Origin: CAKZLS01 sp963786305
Lineage (GTDB): Bacteria > Pseudomonadota > Alphaproteobacteria > Rhodospirillales > Defluviicoccaceae
Length of the DNA: 64,000 bases
Assembly: GCA_963786305.1 (NCBI GenBank)
Contig: CAWAYL010000014.1
Location: forward strand, 62,001 to 126,000
Direction of reading: 5' to 3'
Part shown: piece by piece, positions 45,762 to 59,309 of the stretch
Layout: each line of letters starts with the position of its first letter
Position numbering within the stretch: the stretch's first letter is position 1
The notes under the pieces: model-generated
The model's database searches: none
Told to the model about the DNA's origin: nothing
The model's input: only the letters and a program-made list of their open reading frames with translations
Program-made: the position numbers and the translations under genes

Positions 45762-46601
45762 CTACGCCGGCGGATTGTAGGCGTCGATAACGGTGCGCCG
45801 GTAGGTATCGGCGTATTCCGGCCGTTCGTTGCGGGCCAGAATGCCGGTCTGGCGATAGTTCGATCGAAACGGCTGTTCGACCACGTTGCCATACGAGTTG
45901 GGCCGCATGCCCGCCTTCTGGCGGAGGATCATCTCCGGCGACGATCCGAGATCGTTCTTGCGTCCGAGCACCTCGGTGCAATCGGAAATGGCCTCGATGA
46001 ACGAGAAGCCCTTGTGGGCGATGGCGTCGCGGATCAGGTTCTTGAGCGCCAACGTCTGCAGTGTCACCTCGCGCCCCACCAGGCTGGCGCCGGCGGCGGC
46101 GGCCAGCGCGCAGGCGTCGAACGCCGGTTCGGAGTTGCCGAGCGGCGTCGTCGTGGTCAGGCGGCTGTCGGTGGTGGTGGGCGACACCTGGCCGCCGGTC
46201 ATGCCGTATACCTCGTTGTTGAGCATCAGGCAGGTCATGTTGAGATTGCGCCGGCAAGCGTGAATGAAGTGATTGCCGCCGATGGCCAGGCAGTCGCCGT
46301 CGCCGGTGATCACGATCACCGTCAGATCGGGCCGCGCCAGCGCCAGTCCGGTGGCGAAGGCCAGCGGCCGGCCATGAGTGGTGTGATAGGTGTTGGCGTC
46401 GATGTAGCCGCCGACGCGTCCCGAGCATCCGATCCCCGACACGATGGCCAGCTTGTCTTTGTCGATTTCCAACTCGTGAACCGCCCAGAGCAGCGCCCGC
46501 AGCGCGATGCCGTGGCCGCAGCCCGGACACATGAAATGCGGCATCAGGTCCTGGCGCAGGTAGTCGCGGATATCGAAATCGTTGAGGCTTGTGCTGTCCA
46601 A
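45762..46601 (-). CDS. 2-oxoacid:ferredoxin oxidoreductase, beta subunit (2-oxoglutarate type)
   Basis: 279 residues from a TTG (GAGAG upstream; no ATG is available before CPGCGHG). The thiamine-pyrophosphate site is shown by MCPGCGHGIALRALLWA, VSGIGCSGRVGGY and VITGDGDCLAIGGNHF. THGRPLAFATGLALARPDLT is also typical. It resembles KorB. The order alpha, beta, gamma is normal for four-subunit enzymes, but the upstream alpha gene is mostly missing here. Confidence 0.88.
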   Translation of the reverse strand: MDSTSLNDFDIRDYLRQDLMPHFMCPGCGHGIALRALLWAVHELEIDKDKLAIVSGIGCSGRVGGYIDANTYHTTHGRPLAFATGLALARPDLTVIVITGDGDCLAIGGNHFIHACRRNLNMTCLMLNNEVYGMTGGQVSPTTTDSRLTTTTPLGNSEPAFDACALAAAAGASLVGREVTLQTLALKNLIRDAIAHKGFSFIEAISDCTEVLGRKNDLGSSPEMILRQKAGMRPNSYGNVVEQPFRSNYRQTGILARNERPEYADTYRRTVIDAYNPPA

Positions 46602-46627
46602 TTTTCTTACTCTCGGGCCATCTTATG

Positions 46628-47000
46628 TCACTCTCGGGTCGCTTGTTCGATTTTATCGAGGATGTCGCGGGGCTCGATCGGTTCCCCGTCGATGCGGTTG
46701 ATCGGACGGAGCCGGGCCCGGCCGGCGCACAGCCGCTCAACCTCGAGGCTCAATTGCCCGGCGTTCATCTCGGCGACGATGATGGTCTTGGCGTGTCCGG
46801 CGGCCTGCTTGAACGGTCCCTCGGGAAATGGCCAGAGCGTAATGGGACGAAACAGGCCGGCCTTGATCCCCCCGCCGCCGTGCCGCCTTCACCGCCCCCC
46901 GGGCGGCGCGCGACGTGATGCCGAACGCGACCACGATCATGTCCTCGTCCTCGCATTCGATCGTCTCATAGGCCTCGACCATGGCGCGGTGGTCCCAAGG
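46628..47000 (-). pseudogene. 2-oxoacid:ferredoxin oxidoreductase alpha subunit, 3' fragment
   Basis: Only the last 120 or so codons remain. PWDHRAMVEAYETIECEDED, IVVAFGITSRAARGAVKAA and, after a 1-base insertion near 46878, LFRPITLWPFPEGPFKQAA match the C-terminal half of the alpha subunit. The roughly 250 upstream residues (TPP/pyrimidine and core domains) are absent: homology begins immediately after the stop codon of the RTX gene at 47003. The beta and gamma genes downstream are intact, so this is a truncation, rearrangement or misassembly junction. Confidence 0.8.
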
Positions 47001-47002
47001 GT

Positions 47003-49648
47003 TCAAGACAACCAGAAATCGTCCGCGGTGAAATCCGCCGCCGTCGTGTTGTTCACCTGGATCTCGAAGTCGGCCACGGCATCGCCATTGGCATCGCCGA
47101 AGACGCGTGTATGCGTCCCCTGCTGCTCGACCCGCAATTCCGCCGCCGCCGCCGGTAAAGGCACCGGTGCCGACGAACGCGAAGGTCGCGATGTCCGATA
47201 CATCGATGATATCGCCGGCGGTGGCTCCCAGGTTGGCGAAATCCTCGATAACGTCGGCGCCCGGACTCGCGCCCGAATCCGAGATGGCGTCGAAATCGAA
47301 GACATCGTTGCCGTTGCCGCCATTGAACGTGTCGATGCCGTCGCCGCCGAAGAGGGTGTCGTCGCCATTGCCGCCCCTCAGGTCGTCATTGCCGTCCCAA
47401 CCGAAAAGCCTATCCTCGCCATCACCGCCCTCGACGGTATCTCTGCCCCAGGCGCCGGAGAGATAATCGTTTCCGCCGTCTCCCCTGAGCACGTCGTCGC
47501 CTTCGCGGCCGTAGAGGCCGTCGTCGGCTTCTCCGCCTTCGAGGACATCGTTGCCGGTGCCGCCGTTGAGCGCGTCATAGCCGGCGCCGCCCATCAGCGT
47601 GTCGTCGCCGTCGTCGCCGAACAGGGCATCGTTGCCGTCCCAACCGAAAAGTCTATCCTCGCCTTCGCCGCCCTCGAGGGTATCGTTGCCCCAGGCACCG
47701 GACAGATAATCGTTTCCGCCGTCCCCCTTGAGCACGTCGTCGCCTTCGCGGCCGTAGAGGCCGTCGTTTGCATCGCCGCCTTCGAGCACATCGTTGCCGG
47801 TGCCGCCATTGAGCGCGTCATAGCCGGCGCCGCCCATCAGCGTGTCGTCGCCGTCGTCGCCGAACAGGGCATCGTTGCCGTCCCAACCGAAAAGCCTGTC
47901 CTCGCCGTCGCCGCCTTCGAGGGTATCGTTGCCCCAGGCGCCGGAGAGATAATCGTTTCCTCCGTCACCCTTGAGCACGTCGTCGCCTTCGCGGCCGTAG
48001 AGGCCGTCATTGGCATCGCCGCCTTCGAGCACATCGTTGCCGGTGCCGCCATTGAGCGCGTCATAGCCGGCGCCGCCCAGAAGCGTGTCGTTGCCGTTGT
48101 CGCCGAACAAGGCATCGTTGCCGACCGAACCGATAAGACTGTCCTCGCCATCGCCGCCTTCGAGAGTATCGTTGCCCCAGGCACCGGAGAGGTAGTCGTT
48201 TCCGCCGTCCCCCTTGAGCACGTCGTTCCCTTCGCGGCCATAGAGGCCGTCGTTGGCGTCCCCGCCTTCGATGATATCGTTGCCGGTGCCGCCGTTGAGC
48301 GCGTCATAGCCGGCGCCGCCCATGAGGGTGTCATCGCCGTCGTCGCCGAGCAGCGTATCGTTGCCGCCATCGCCCCGCAGGCTGTCGGCGCCGCCTCGCC
48401 CTTGGATCATGTCGTTGCCGCCGAAGCCGCCGATGGTGTCGGCGCTTTCGGTGCCGGTGATGGTATCGTCGCCCTGCGTTCCCAACAGCGGATCCGGTTC
48501 AATACCGGCAATCTGCTTGACGAAGATATCGGTCAGACCGTTGGTATCGCCCGTCGACCAAGTTGGTGGCGTCGCTGCGGAAGGCCACGCTCCGGCCGTC
48601 GGCCGAAAGGACGGGCGCCGTGCTGGCGCCATTGCCCTCGGCACCGTCGTCGGCGGTGCTGACCCGCATGATGGCTCCGGTTTCCAGGTCCTTAAGGAAG
48701 ATATCGGCGACGCCGTTGGTGTCGTCGGCAACGAGGTTCGAAGCCTCGCTTACGAACGCCACGTAGCGGCCGTTCCACGATAGGTCGGGGTTGGAGCTAT
48801 CGCCGTTGGCTTCGGTGCCGTCGGCGGCGGTATCGGCGCGAATGATCTGTCCCGTAACCAAATCCCGCACCTCGATGCCGATGCGCTGAAGCGCCACATG
48901 GCGGCCGTCGAACGAGAGGCTGACGGGTCCGCTGCCGGGACCGACATGGACGGCGGTTCCGGTTTCCACGGTCACCATGTACACGCCGGACCCCCAAAAA
49001 TCCGAATACGACAGATAGCGGCCGTCACCGGACAAGGTAGAGCTAATAGCATATGCAGTCATCTGTAGACGACCTCGTCCGCGTCGTTATCGTTTACGAA
49101 GGTAAGGCGGTGTCGGCGCGCATCGTGCCGCCATAGGCGACATACCGTCCATCGGCGGACAAATCCTGCACGTTTATGCCGAATGACCAATACGCCGGAA
49201 AAGTCGAATTGCCGCCGGGGCGGACGATCTCCCCGGTTTCCACGTCCTTGACGAAGATGTCTTTCTCTCGATCCGTGTCGCCCGGGACGAGATTGGAAGC
49301 CGTGCTGGTAAATGCGACGAAGCGGCCATCGGCCGACAGGACGCCGCCGCGCGTTACCGTTGCGACAAGATCGCCGGGATAGTCCGGGGGAACGGGGAAC
49401 TCGTAGTAATAAAAGCTCTCGAGTTCTTCTCCGTCGGCGGAAGTGCTGGCGCGGATGACCTCTCCGGTCTCCATATCCTTGACGAAGATGTCGGACACAT
49501 CGTTGGTATCGTTCGCAATGACGTTGTCCGCGTCGCTCGCAAAGCCGACATAGCGGCCGTTTGCCGAAAGGTGGCCACCATAGCTTTCGTCCGTGAGTTG
49601 GGTTCCGTCGGAGGCGGTGTTGGCTCTGGTGATAAATCCCGTTGTCAT
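47003..49648 (-). CDS. RTX protein with beta-propeller-like repeats, frameshifted
   Basis: About 880 codons from the ATG at 49648 (GAGGGAA upstream). The N-terminal half has repeated units of the type LSADGRYVAFTSTASNLV, then DIFVKDVETGE, similar to PD40/TolB-like propeller blades. The second half has GGxGxDxLx nonapeptides in 81-residue repeats and a serralysin-like end (DVIEDFANLGATAGDIIDVS, then TADDFWLS). No signal peptide is seen, so type I secretion is likely. Frame breaks lie near 49097, 49070, 48555 and 47150. It reads opposite to the first RTX gene. Confidence 0.8.
47400..48430 (-). repeat. Tandem 243-bp repeats in the second RTX gene
   Basis: A landmark (CGCGTCATAG on the plus strand) recurs at 47571, 47814, 48057 and 48300, an exact 243-bp step that encodes 81 residues (GGAGYDALNGGTGNDVLEGG among them). 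Copies are very similar in DNA. Confidence 0.93.
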
Positions 49649-50086
49649 GTGACTGTTCCCTCTAGCGCCCACGGCATCGGCCAGGTGTCCGCGCAATGCG
49701 GCCCATCACCCGACGCCCATTGGCGCCTTCCAAGTCTTCAAAATTCCCCAACCCACGAGTCCAACGCTTTGCGCGTTTTCGTTGATGTGCGCGAGCAATA
49801 GCGTCCCGCTGCGACATCAAAACTGTTGCATATCAATTCCGAATTTCAACGATTTTCACCTTCAAAATAACCCAGACGGGGGTTGATCTTTTCCGGGCAA
49901 CGGAGGGCGCTGGTGGAGAGGCTGGCGCCCGCGAGGCCGCGGCGCCCATGGTGCCGCGTGGAATCGTTCTGCGGGCGGCCGAACCGCCCGGCGGGGATCC
50001 CGTATCAAGCCGCCAAGGGGATTGATTTGATTAGCCGTGCCGGTCCCGCTACCATCCCGCGCAGACGCTGAATTCGGAGCGCTCGC
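49649..50086. other. Intergenic between divergent RTX and asmA genes
   Basis: 438 bases. An AT-richer zone at 49815-49890 is the likely promoter area. A hairpin with 7-bp arms (CGGGCGG and CCGCCCG) lies at 49972-49990. No credible gene is seen. Confidence 0.45.
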
Positions 50087-53000
50087 GTGAAAAAACTGTT
50101 TGTCGGCCTCGCCGGGCTGGTGGTTCTTCTGGTGGCCGCAGCCCTGATCGTTCCAAGCTTCATCAATTGGAACGAATACAAAGGCGAGATTACCGCCGAG
50201 GTGGAGAAACGGACCGGACGCACGCTGGTCATCGGCGGCGATATCGGGCTGACGCTGCTGCCCGCTCCGGCGGTCGTGGTCACCGATCTGCGCCTCGGCA
50301 ACGTCGACGGCGCCGCCGCCGAGGACATGGTCCGCCTTCGCTCATTGGCGGTGAACGTGGCCCTGGGCCCGCTTCTCCAGGGCCATATCCAGGTCGACAA
50401 GGTGCGGCTGGTGGAACCGGTGGTGCATCTCGAGACGCTCGCCGACGGCCGCAACAACTGGGAGTTTTCCGAGCCCGCCAAGACCGGCGACAACAAGACC
50501 GGCGACGACAGAACGCGGCCGATTCCGTTTCCGGCGGCGACACGCGAACAGGACGCGGACCCGCCGCTGAGTGTCCGGCTCGACAGCCTGGAGATCGAGA
50601 ATGGCGTCGTCGGTCTACCGCGACGGCGCGAGCGGCACCGTCGAACGCATCGAGGACCTCACCGCCACCGTGGCCGCCGAGTCGCTGCGCGGTCCGTTCG
50701 AGGGCGAAGGCAAGCTGACCGCGCGGGGCTTGCGCACCGGCTTCAAGGTGCGACTGGGCCGGATCGACCAGCAGCCGGAGATGCCGGTCGGCATCGTGTT
50801 GACCCCGGAGGCCGGCAAGACGCGGATCGAGTTGCGGGGCGTCGCCGGCGATCTTTCGGCGTCGCCGACCTTTACCGGCACTCTCAAGGTCGAGGTCGAG
50901 AATCCGGCGCGGTTGATCCAGGGGATCGCCGGCGGTGGCGGTCTTCCGCAAGTCCTCTCCCAGCCCATGGATCTCGCGGGCGCGGTCACCGCGTCCATGT
51001 CCCGGGTGGACGTCGGCGATTTGTCCCTGCATCTCGGCAAGACCGGCGCCACCGGCGACGATTTCGGCTCGACCTGGACGACGAGCCGCACCGTTTCCGC
51101 TCGGCTCGCCATCGCCCATCTCAACCTCGATTCGTGGCTGGAGGCGTCCGCTTCGGGTCAACGGTCCGCTTCCGGCGGTGACAGCACCGACAAGCCGGCC
51201 GCAACGCGCCCGGATCCCGGTCGCGAGCCGGCGCGCCGTCCGACGGCGCCGCGCGTCTGCCGGCCGGCGTCGCTGTTTCGCTCGCGCTGTCCGCCGAGGC
51301 CATCACCTACCGCGAGGGCATCATCCGCGACGCCCGCCTCGACGCCGAGTTGGCCGATGGCGAAATCACCGTCAATCAGGTCTCGGGTGCCTTGCCGGGT
51401 GCCACCCAGGTGGCGGCGTTCGGTTTCGTCGCCATGGCCGGGGACGAACCCCGGTTCGACGGCGTGTTGGACGCCAAAACGGGCGACGTGCGGGGATTGC
51501 TCCGTTGGCTGGGCGTCGATACCCGTGACATTCCGCCAGGCCGAATCCGGAGCGTCGATCTCAAGAGCAAGACTGGCGGCCGGGCCGGAGGTCGTGCGGC
51601 TGCGCGACATGGACATTCGTCTCGACGCGTCGCGCATCACCGGGCGGATCGCGGTGGTCATGGCCGAGCGGCCGGCCATCGACGCAGACGTGGTGATCGA
51701 CGCGATCGACGTGGACGCCTATCTGCCGGCGGCCGGCTCCACGGTCAGAGGGGCGCCGATGAGCCGGCGGACACCGCCGCGGCCGGCTCCGACGATCAAC
51801 CCACCAAGAGCGCGTCCGGCGGCGGCAGGAAAGCGCGGGCTCGATGCGTTGACCGCCTTGGACGCCAAGATCAAGGCGCGGGTGGGGCGTCTGACCTACC
51901 ACGGCACACCGTTCGAGACCATCGTCGTCGACGCGACGCTGCGCGACGGCGTGTTGGATGTGAGCGAGGCCAGCGTCGGCAACGTGGCCGGGGCTTCCGG
52001 CGCGGCTGGCCGGCGTCATCGAGCCGTTGGCGCACAAGCCCGGCACCAAACGGCTGAGCTTCGATGTTCGACGTTCCCAACCTGGACCGGCTGTTGCGGG
52101 CGTTTGCCCTGCCGCGGCCGTACCCGGTCGCCACCATCGGGCCGTTCGCGCTCTCCGGCACCACGGCGGGCCGTTCCTTTCGCCGACGGTGGACATCACC
52201 CTCCACGCGGCCGGCGGGGAAACGAAACTGAGCGGCAAGCTGGATGCTTTCCCAATCCGGGTTTTAGCGGGGAGGGTGGAACTCGTCCACGTGGATCCCG
52301 TTGCGGTGCTGCGGCTCGCTGGCGGTGAACTACCGGCCATCGGGGCGAATCGGCCCGCTCGATCTTGGCGGCACGCCTCGATGCCGATGCGTCGCGGGTC
52401 AATCTGAGCGAGATCAACGGCGCCATCGGCGACACCAGCCTCGAGGGCATCGGTCGACGCTGAACCTCGCCGGCGCGCGTCCCGCACGTCGCCGCGGATC
52501 TCAAGACCGGCCGCTTGGTCATCGACCCGTATCTGCCCGCCGACAGCGGGCCGAGGCGGCGCCGCGGCTGATCCCCGCGTCGTGGGGCGGCGCGCGCGAG
52601 CCGCGCCATCGGCCGGACATGGCTATCCACATGGCGGCCGACGCGCCCCACCGGCGTTGGTCGCGCGATCCCCTGGATCTCTCGGTCCTGCATGCGATGG
52701 ACGCGGATATCAAGCTCCGGTCCGATGCGCTGATCTACGACCGCGTCGTGCTCAGACGATGTGGATGGCGTCGCGAAATTGGCGCGTCGGCGTGCTGACG
52801 GCCGAGCCATTGACCGGGTTGCTGTTTCGCGGCCCCGTTCCAGGCCAATTTCCGATTGGACGCCACCGCGACGCCGCGCGTCGGCGGCGCGCTGAACGTG
52901 AACGATGCCGATCTCGCCGCGTCACCCGGGACGAAAAGGGCCGGCCCGTCGCCACCGGTCAAATGGCGTTCGCCACCGAAGTTCGCAAGCCACGGCGTCA

Positions 53001-53511
53001 GCATCGCCGAACTCGTGGCCGGACTGGACGGCGTCCGGATCGCTGCGGCTGAGCAACGTCGAGGTTGGCAAGGGCGCGACCGGCAGCGGCGCGGCTTCGG
53101 TAATCAATCTGCTGCAGCAGTTGAACGGTATCGGCGCCGGTCTCGGCGTGTCCGGAAGCCGGGCCGCAGGTGACCGCCACTTTCCGAATCGAGGACGGCG
53201 TTGTCCGCAGCGATGACATCGCTCTCGCATCCGGGACTTGGCGAAGGCGGCGCGAAGGGCGTCATCGATCTTGCGCGCTGGCGCATCGACGTGGGCGGGA
53301 CGATCCGGCTCAGGGGCAACATCCTGACCGGATTGGTGATTGAGACCGTGGGCCCGCCGGTCGTGCCCTTCCGCATCCGCGGACCGGTGGACGACCCGGC
53401 CGTCAACGTCGATACCCGTGCGCTGAAGGTCCGCCGCGTGGTCATTCCGGACCCCAAGGATCTCGACCTCAGAAAGACCTCAAGGACCTGCGCAAATTGT
53501 TCGGCCGGTAG
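50087..53511 (+). CDS. AsmA family protein, multiply frameshifted
   Basis: About 1,140 codons from a GTG. N-terminal membrane helix (GLAGLVVLLVAAALIVPSFI), then NWNEYKGEITAEVEKRTGR and ALGPLLQGHIQVDKVRLVEP, the AsmA N-domain. Long beta-rich middle regions recur in shifting frames (for example KVEVENPARLIQGIAGGGG, and VVIDAIDVDAYLPAAGST), and the AsmA_2-like end runs FRIRGPVDDPAVNVDTRAL to KKDLKDLRKLFGR with a stop at 53509-53511. At least eight indels are needed. AsmA proteins form periplasm-spanning bridges for phospholipid transport to the outer membrane. Confidence 0.8.
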
Positions 53512-53820
53512 CGCCGCCAGCGGTTCGGTGCCATGCGCGGTTCACGACGCGTCGGAACCGACAGAGTGCGCCGCAGCAACGATTGATTGCTGTCTTTACC
53601 AAGACATTTCCACGAGGTGTTGCCAAAAAACACCACCATTCGTTGAAAATTATTGCGCTGCAACAAAACCCTTGATTGGTAGCTGAAACGATCTTACCTT
53701 GGGGTCAATTGGTGCGCGAGGTCTGAATAACGCACCGAATGCGGGAACATCAAGATTTCCGAGAACGTGGGAGGATCCGCCGAAAGGATGCCATCAATGC
53801 CGTAAAGGAGGTGTGCAACC
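53512..53820. other. Intergenic, no gene seen
   Basis: About 309 bases, AT-richer than the neighbours around 53600-53700. A weak inverted pair GGTGTT/AACACC occurs near 53617-53635. It probably holds the promoter of the small gene at 53821. Confidence 0.4.
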
Positions 53821-54063
53821 ATGTACGGATTCGAAAACCCAAACGTTAAGTCAAACTCTGAAGACGGGAAAGTCGAAGACATTCCCAAAATCTCGACCAT
53901 GTCGTGGGACGAGATCGAACGCTGTGTGGCGCGAGGGCGTCAAATGCGCAGTGCTCATTTTGCCGAGTGGGGACGGCGTCTGGCCCGCACCTGGGCCAGC
54001 GTGTTCAGAGGTCCCGGCCGCATCGTGCCTCCGGGCATGAACTCCGGCCGCTACGCCCGCTGA
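53821..54063 (+). CDS. Small basic protein, unknown function
   Basis: 80 residues with an unusually strong ribosome site, AAAGGAGGTG, ideally spaced from the ATG. The C-terminal half is amphipathic and arginine-rich (GRQMRSAHFAEWGRRLARTW), similar in style to short DUF1127-like alphaproteobacterial proteins, but I cannot assign it. The strong translation signal argues that it is real. Confidence 0.65.
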   Translation: MYGFENPNVKSNSEDGKVEDIPKISTMSWDEIERCVARGRQMRSAHFAEWGRRLARTWASVFRGPGRIVPPGMNSGRYAR

Positions 54064-54068
54064 TCATC

Positions 54069-54085
54069 GCGGGCGTCACGCCCGC
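54069..54085. terminator. Hairpin after the small basic protein gene
   Basis: GCGGGCG and CGCCCGC with a 3-base loop begin 6 bases after the stop codon. There is no clear T-run, so termination strength is uncertain. Confidence 0.4.
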
Positions 54086-54215
54086 TGACCGCAAATCGGC
54101 CCGTCCTCAGGGGCGAGCGTCGGTTTCAGCGGTCAACCGCGACACCGCGCCGCGAACAGCGGCGGCGCGGCGGCGAGCCTCGGTTCGCCGCCGGCATATT
54201 CATCGGCGGCGGCGA

Positions 54216-54845
54216 TCACGGAATGTGCTCATAGAGCAGCAATCCCGCGAACATCAACAAGATCACGCCGGTTATCCTTGACACGGTGCGCTGCACATCA
54301 GGTCGCAGCAGCCATCGGCGGATGCCGTTGGCCGCCCATGCCATGGGCGCCTGCCACGCCACGTTGATGACAATCAGCGTCGCCGACAGCGTGACCAGTT
54401 GCGCCGGCACATCGCCCCGCCCGATCACCACGAAATTCGGGAGCAGAGCGAGAAACAGAAAGATCACCTTGGGATTGAGCATGTTGGTGACGATGGCGTC
54501 GCGGCAGGCCTTGGCGGCGCTCACCGGCTGGCGGGCGCCGTCCATGGTGACCAGGCCGCCCTCGCGAAACGCCTGAATTCCGAGCCAGGCCAGGTAGGCC
54601 GCCCCGGCGATGGCGACGATCCGGAACAAGACGGGCGAGGACGCGATGATCACCGAAATTCCCACGATCGCCAGCAACGTGTGGACCATCAGCCCAATCT
54701 GCACGCCGGCAACGGCCGCAAACCCGGCCTTTTGGCCCGACGTCAGGGCGTAGCGCAGGATCAGGATGGTGTCGGGCCCGGGCGAGAGCACGATCGCCAC
54801 CACCGCCGTCGCGAACGCCAGCAAGGTCGCGGGGTCAACGGGCAC
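54216..54845 (-). CDS. LysE/RhtB family amino-acid exporter
   Basis: 209 residues with six helices. The LysE signature SPGPDTILILRYALTSGQKAG is near residue 22, followed by GAAYLAWLGIQAFREGG. Exports amino acids or related metabolites across the inner membrane; the substrate is unknown. It lies 38 bases after fumC on the same strand and may be the last gene of that operon. Confidence 0.9.
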   Translation of the reverse strand: MPVDPATLLAFATAVVAIVLSPGPDTILILRYALTSGQKAGFAAVAGVQIGLMVHTLLAIVGISVIIASSPVLFRIVAIAGAAYLAWLGIQAFREGGLVTMDGARQPVSAAKACRDAIVTNMLNPKVIFLFLALLPNFVVIGRGDVPAQLVTLSATLIVINVAWQAPMAWAANGIRRWLLRPDVQRTVSRITGVILLMFAGLLLYEHIP

Positions 54846-54883
54846 GCGAACCCGTCACCCGGCGCGGTTGCATGCGATCCGGT

Positions 54884-56284
<1,401 letters not shown>

Positions 56285-56295
56285 GATATTTTCCT

Positions 56296-56921
56296 CTAAA
56301 TCAACTCGTCGAGAAACGCCGCCAGGGCGTCGATTCCCTCGTTCCAATTTTGCTCTTCGGTTCGTCCCGATCTTTTTCGTGGCTTGAAGTCGTGGTCGCC
56401 GTCATCCAGCCAATGGAAGCGGATGGCCGGGGACAAGTCATAGCTCCGCACCTGTTCCGGGCGATCCGAAGGAATCGCGCGTCCCCTGTAAAACAAGCGT
56501 CGGGGTCAGAAGTTCCTTCAGGTGCGCGATACGGACGCTGTCCGGCCGGCCCGGCGGATGGAACGGGTAGCCGAGGCACGCCAATCCGCGCACCCCCATC
56601 TCGTCGGCGACCATGCTGGCCATGCGTCCGCCCAGCGACTTGCCGCCGATGACCAGTCGCTCAGGCCCCAAATCGCCGGATCACCGCTCGCCAGGTCTCC
56701 AGCAGGACCTCCGTGCGGTTGGGGCCGCCCCGTTTGCCCGACCGGCGGCGCTCCGCCATGTAGGGGAATTCGAAGCGGACGGCACGATAGCCGCGCTCCG
56801 CCAGCCCGTCCGCGAAGGCCGCCATGAACGGGCTGTCCATGGGGGCGCCGGCGCCATGGGCCAGCGCCACCGTCAGCGCCGCATCCGGCGGCCCGTCCAC
56901 CAGAAGCTCGGGCCCGTCCAT
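56296..56921 (-). CDS. Alpha/beta hydrolase (KANL3/Tex30-like), frameshifted
   Basis: About 208 residues. VALAHGAGAPMDSPFMAAFA is the oxyanion-hole region, GGKSLGGRMAS carries the nucleophile serine, LVLQGTRDSFG the acid region and DGDHDFKPRKRSG the catalytic histidine. Two 1-base indels, near 56665 and 56483, break the frame. It sits between the class I and class II fumarase genes with gaps of 7 and 11 bases, so it is surely cotranscribed. Substrate unknown. Confidence 0.75.
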
Positions 56922-56928
56922 CGCCCGG

Positions 56929-58555
<1,627 letters not shown>

Positions 58556-58631
58556 GGCAAGACCCTCGCAAGCTCAGTTTTGTTTGCCCGGCCATCCAGA
58601 CGCCAGGATGCATTCCGCAATGTTCTAGATC

Positions 58632-58660
58632 GTTATCGAATCATATTGAACCCTTGTCAT
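58632..58660 (-). promoter_or_regulatory. Predicted promoter of the fumA operon
   Basis: On the minus strand ATGACA (58660-58655), 17 bases, GATAAC (58637-58632). The start codon is about 70 bases downstream. Confidence 0.45.
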
Positions 58661-58787
58661 GCGTAAATGGCCCGGCCGGTCGACGGGCGTCCATCGCCGA
58701 TCATGCGTAGATCTGGCCGGCAAGACGACACCGCGGCGAATCGCTGCGGAATACATCGCCGAATATGCGGGTGACCGGGTTGGCCGC

Positions 58788-59279
58788 CTATTTCTTGCGG
58801 AAGGTGTCGAGGGCGACGACTTCGCCCATTTCCGGTGCCGGCGGCCGCGGCTCCGCGGCTTCGGCGCCGTCGGGGGCGAGCCTCTCCTCGTCTTCGGTTC
58901 GATCATCCGCGGAGGCGCCGACGCCAACGGTCTTGAGCTGCATGCCGAAGTTGACGGACGGATCGCCGAACGCGATCAAGGCCGCGAGCGGAACGTGCAG
59001 CCGCTGGGGTTTGCCGCGGAAATTGAGCGAGACCCCAAAGGCTTCGTCGTCCACGTCGAGGTCCCAGAACTGATGCTGCAGAACGATGGTCATTTCGTCC
59101 GGGTATTCGGCGCGCAGCTCGGGCGCGATACTCACGCCCTCGGCCGCCGTGCGGAACGTCACATAAAAATGGTGGTCTCCCGGCAGCCCATGGCGCGAGG
59201 TGTGAAGCAGCGCCTGGTGAACCACGCCCCTGAGGGCGTCCTCGATCCACTGGTCGTATGGCAATGAGTTTGAAATCAT
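58788..59279 (-). CDS. sspB: SspB family ClpXP adaptor
   Basis: 163 residues from the ATG at 59279 (the frame is open to a TTG at 59300). LPYDQWIEDALRGVV and GLPGDHHFYVTFRT are typical of alphaproteobacterial SspB. The compact tag-binding domain is followed by an acidic linker and a C-terminal GEVVALDTFRKK, the usual ClpX-binding tail. It delivers ssrA-tagged proteins to ClpXP. It lies 31 bases downstream of the tmRNA gene on the same strand. Confidence 0.88.
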   Translation of the reverse strand: MISNSLPYDQWIEDALRGVVHQALLHTSRHGLPGDHHFYVTFRTAAEGVSIAPELRAEYPDEMTIVLQHQFWDLDVDDEAFGVSLNFRGKPQRLHVPLAALIAFGDPSVNFGMQLKTVGVGASADDRTEDEERLAPDGAEAAEPRPPAPEMGEVVALDTFRKK

Positions 59280-59309
59280 GACATCCGCGATTTTAAACAA
59301 TGGCGCGCT

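Noticed and set aside
45231..48662. 1,143-codon open frame on the plus strand
   Set aside because: Antisense shadow of the kor genes and the second RTX gene; composition is repeat-derived, with no start context or family.
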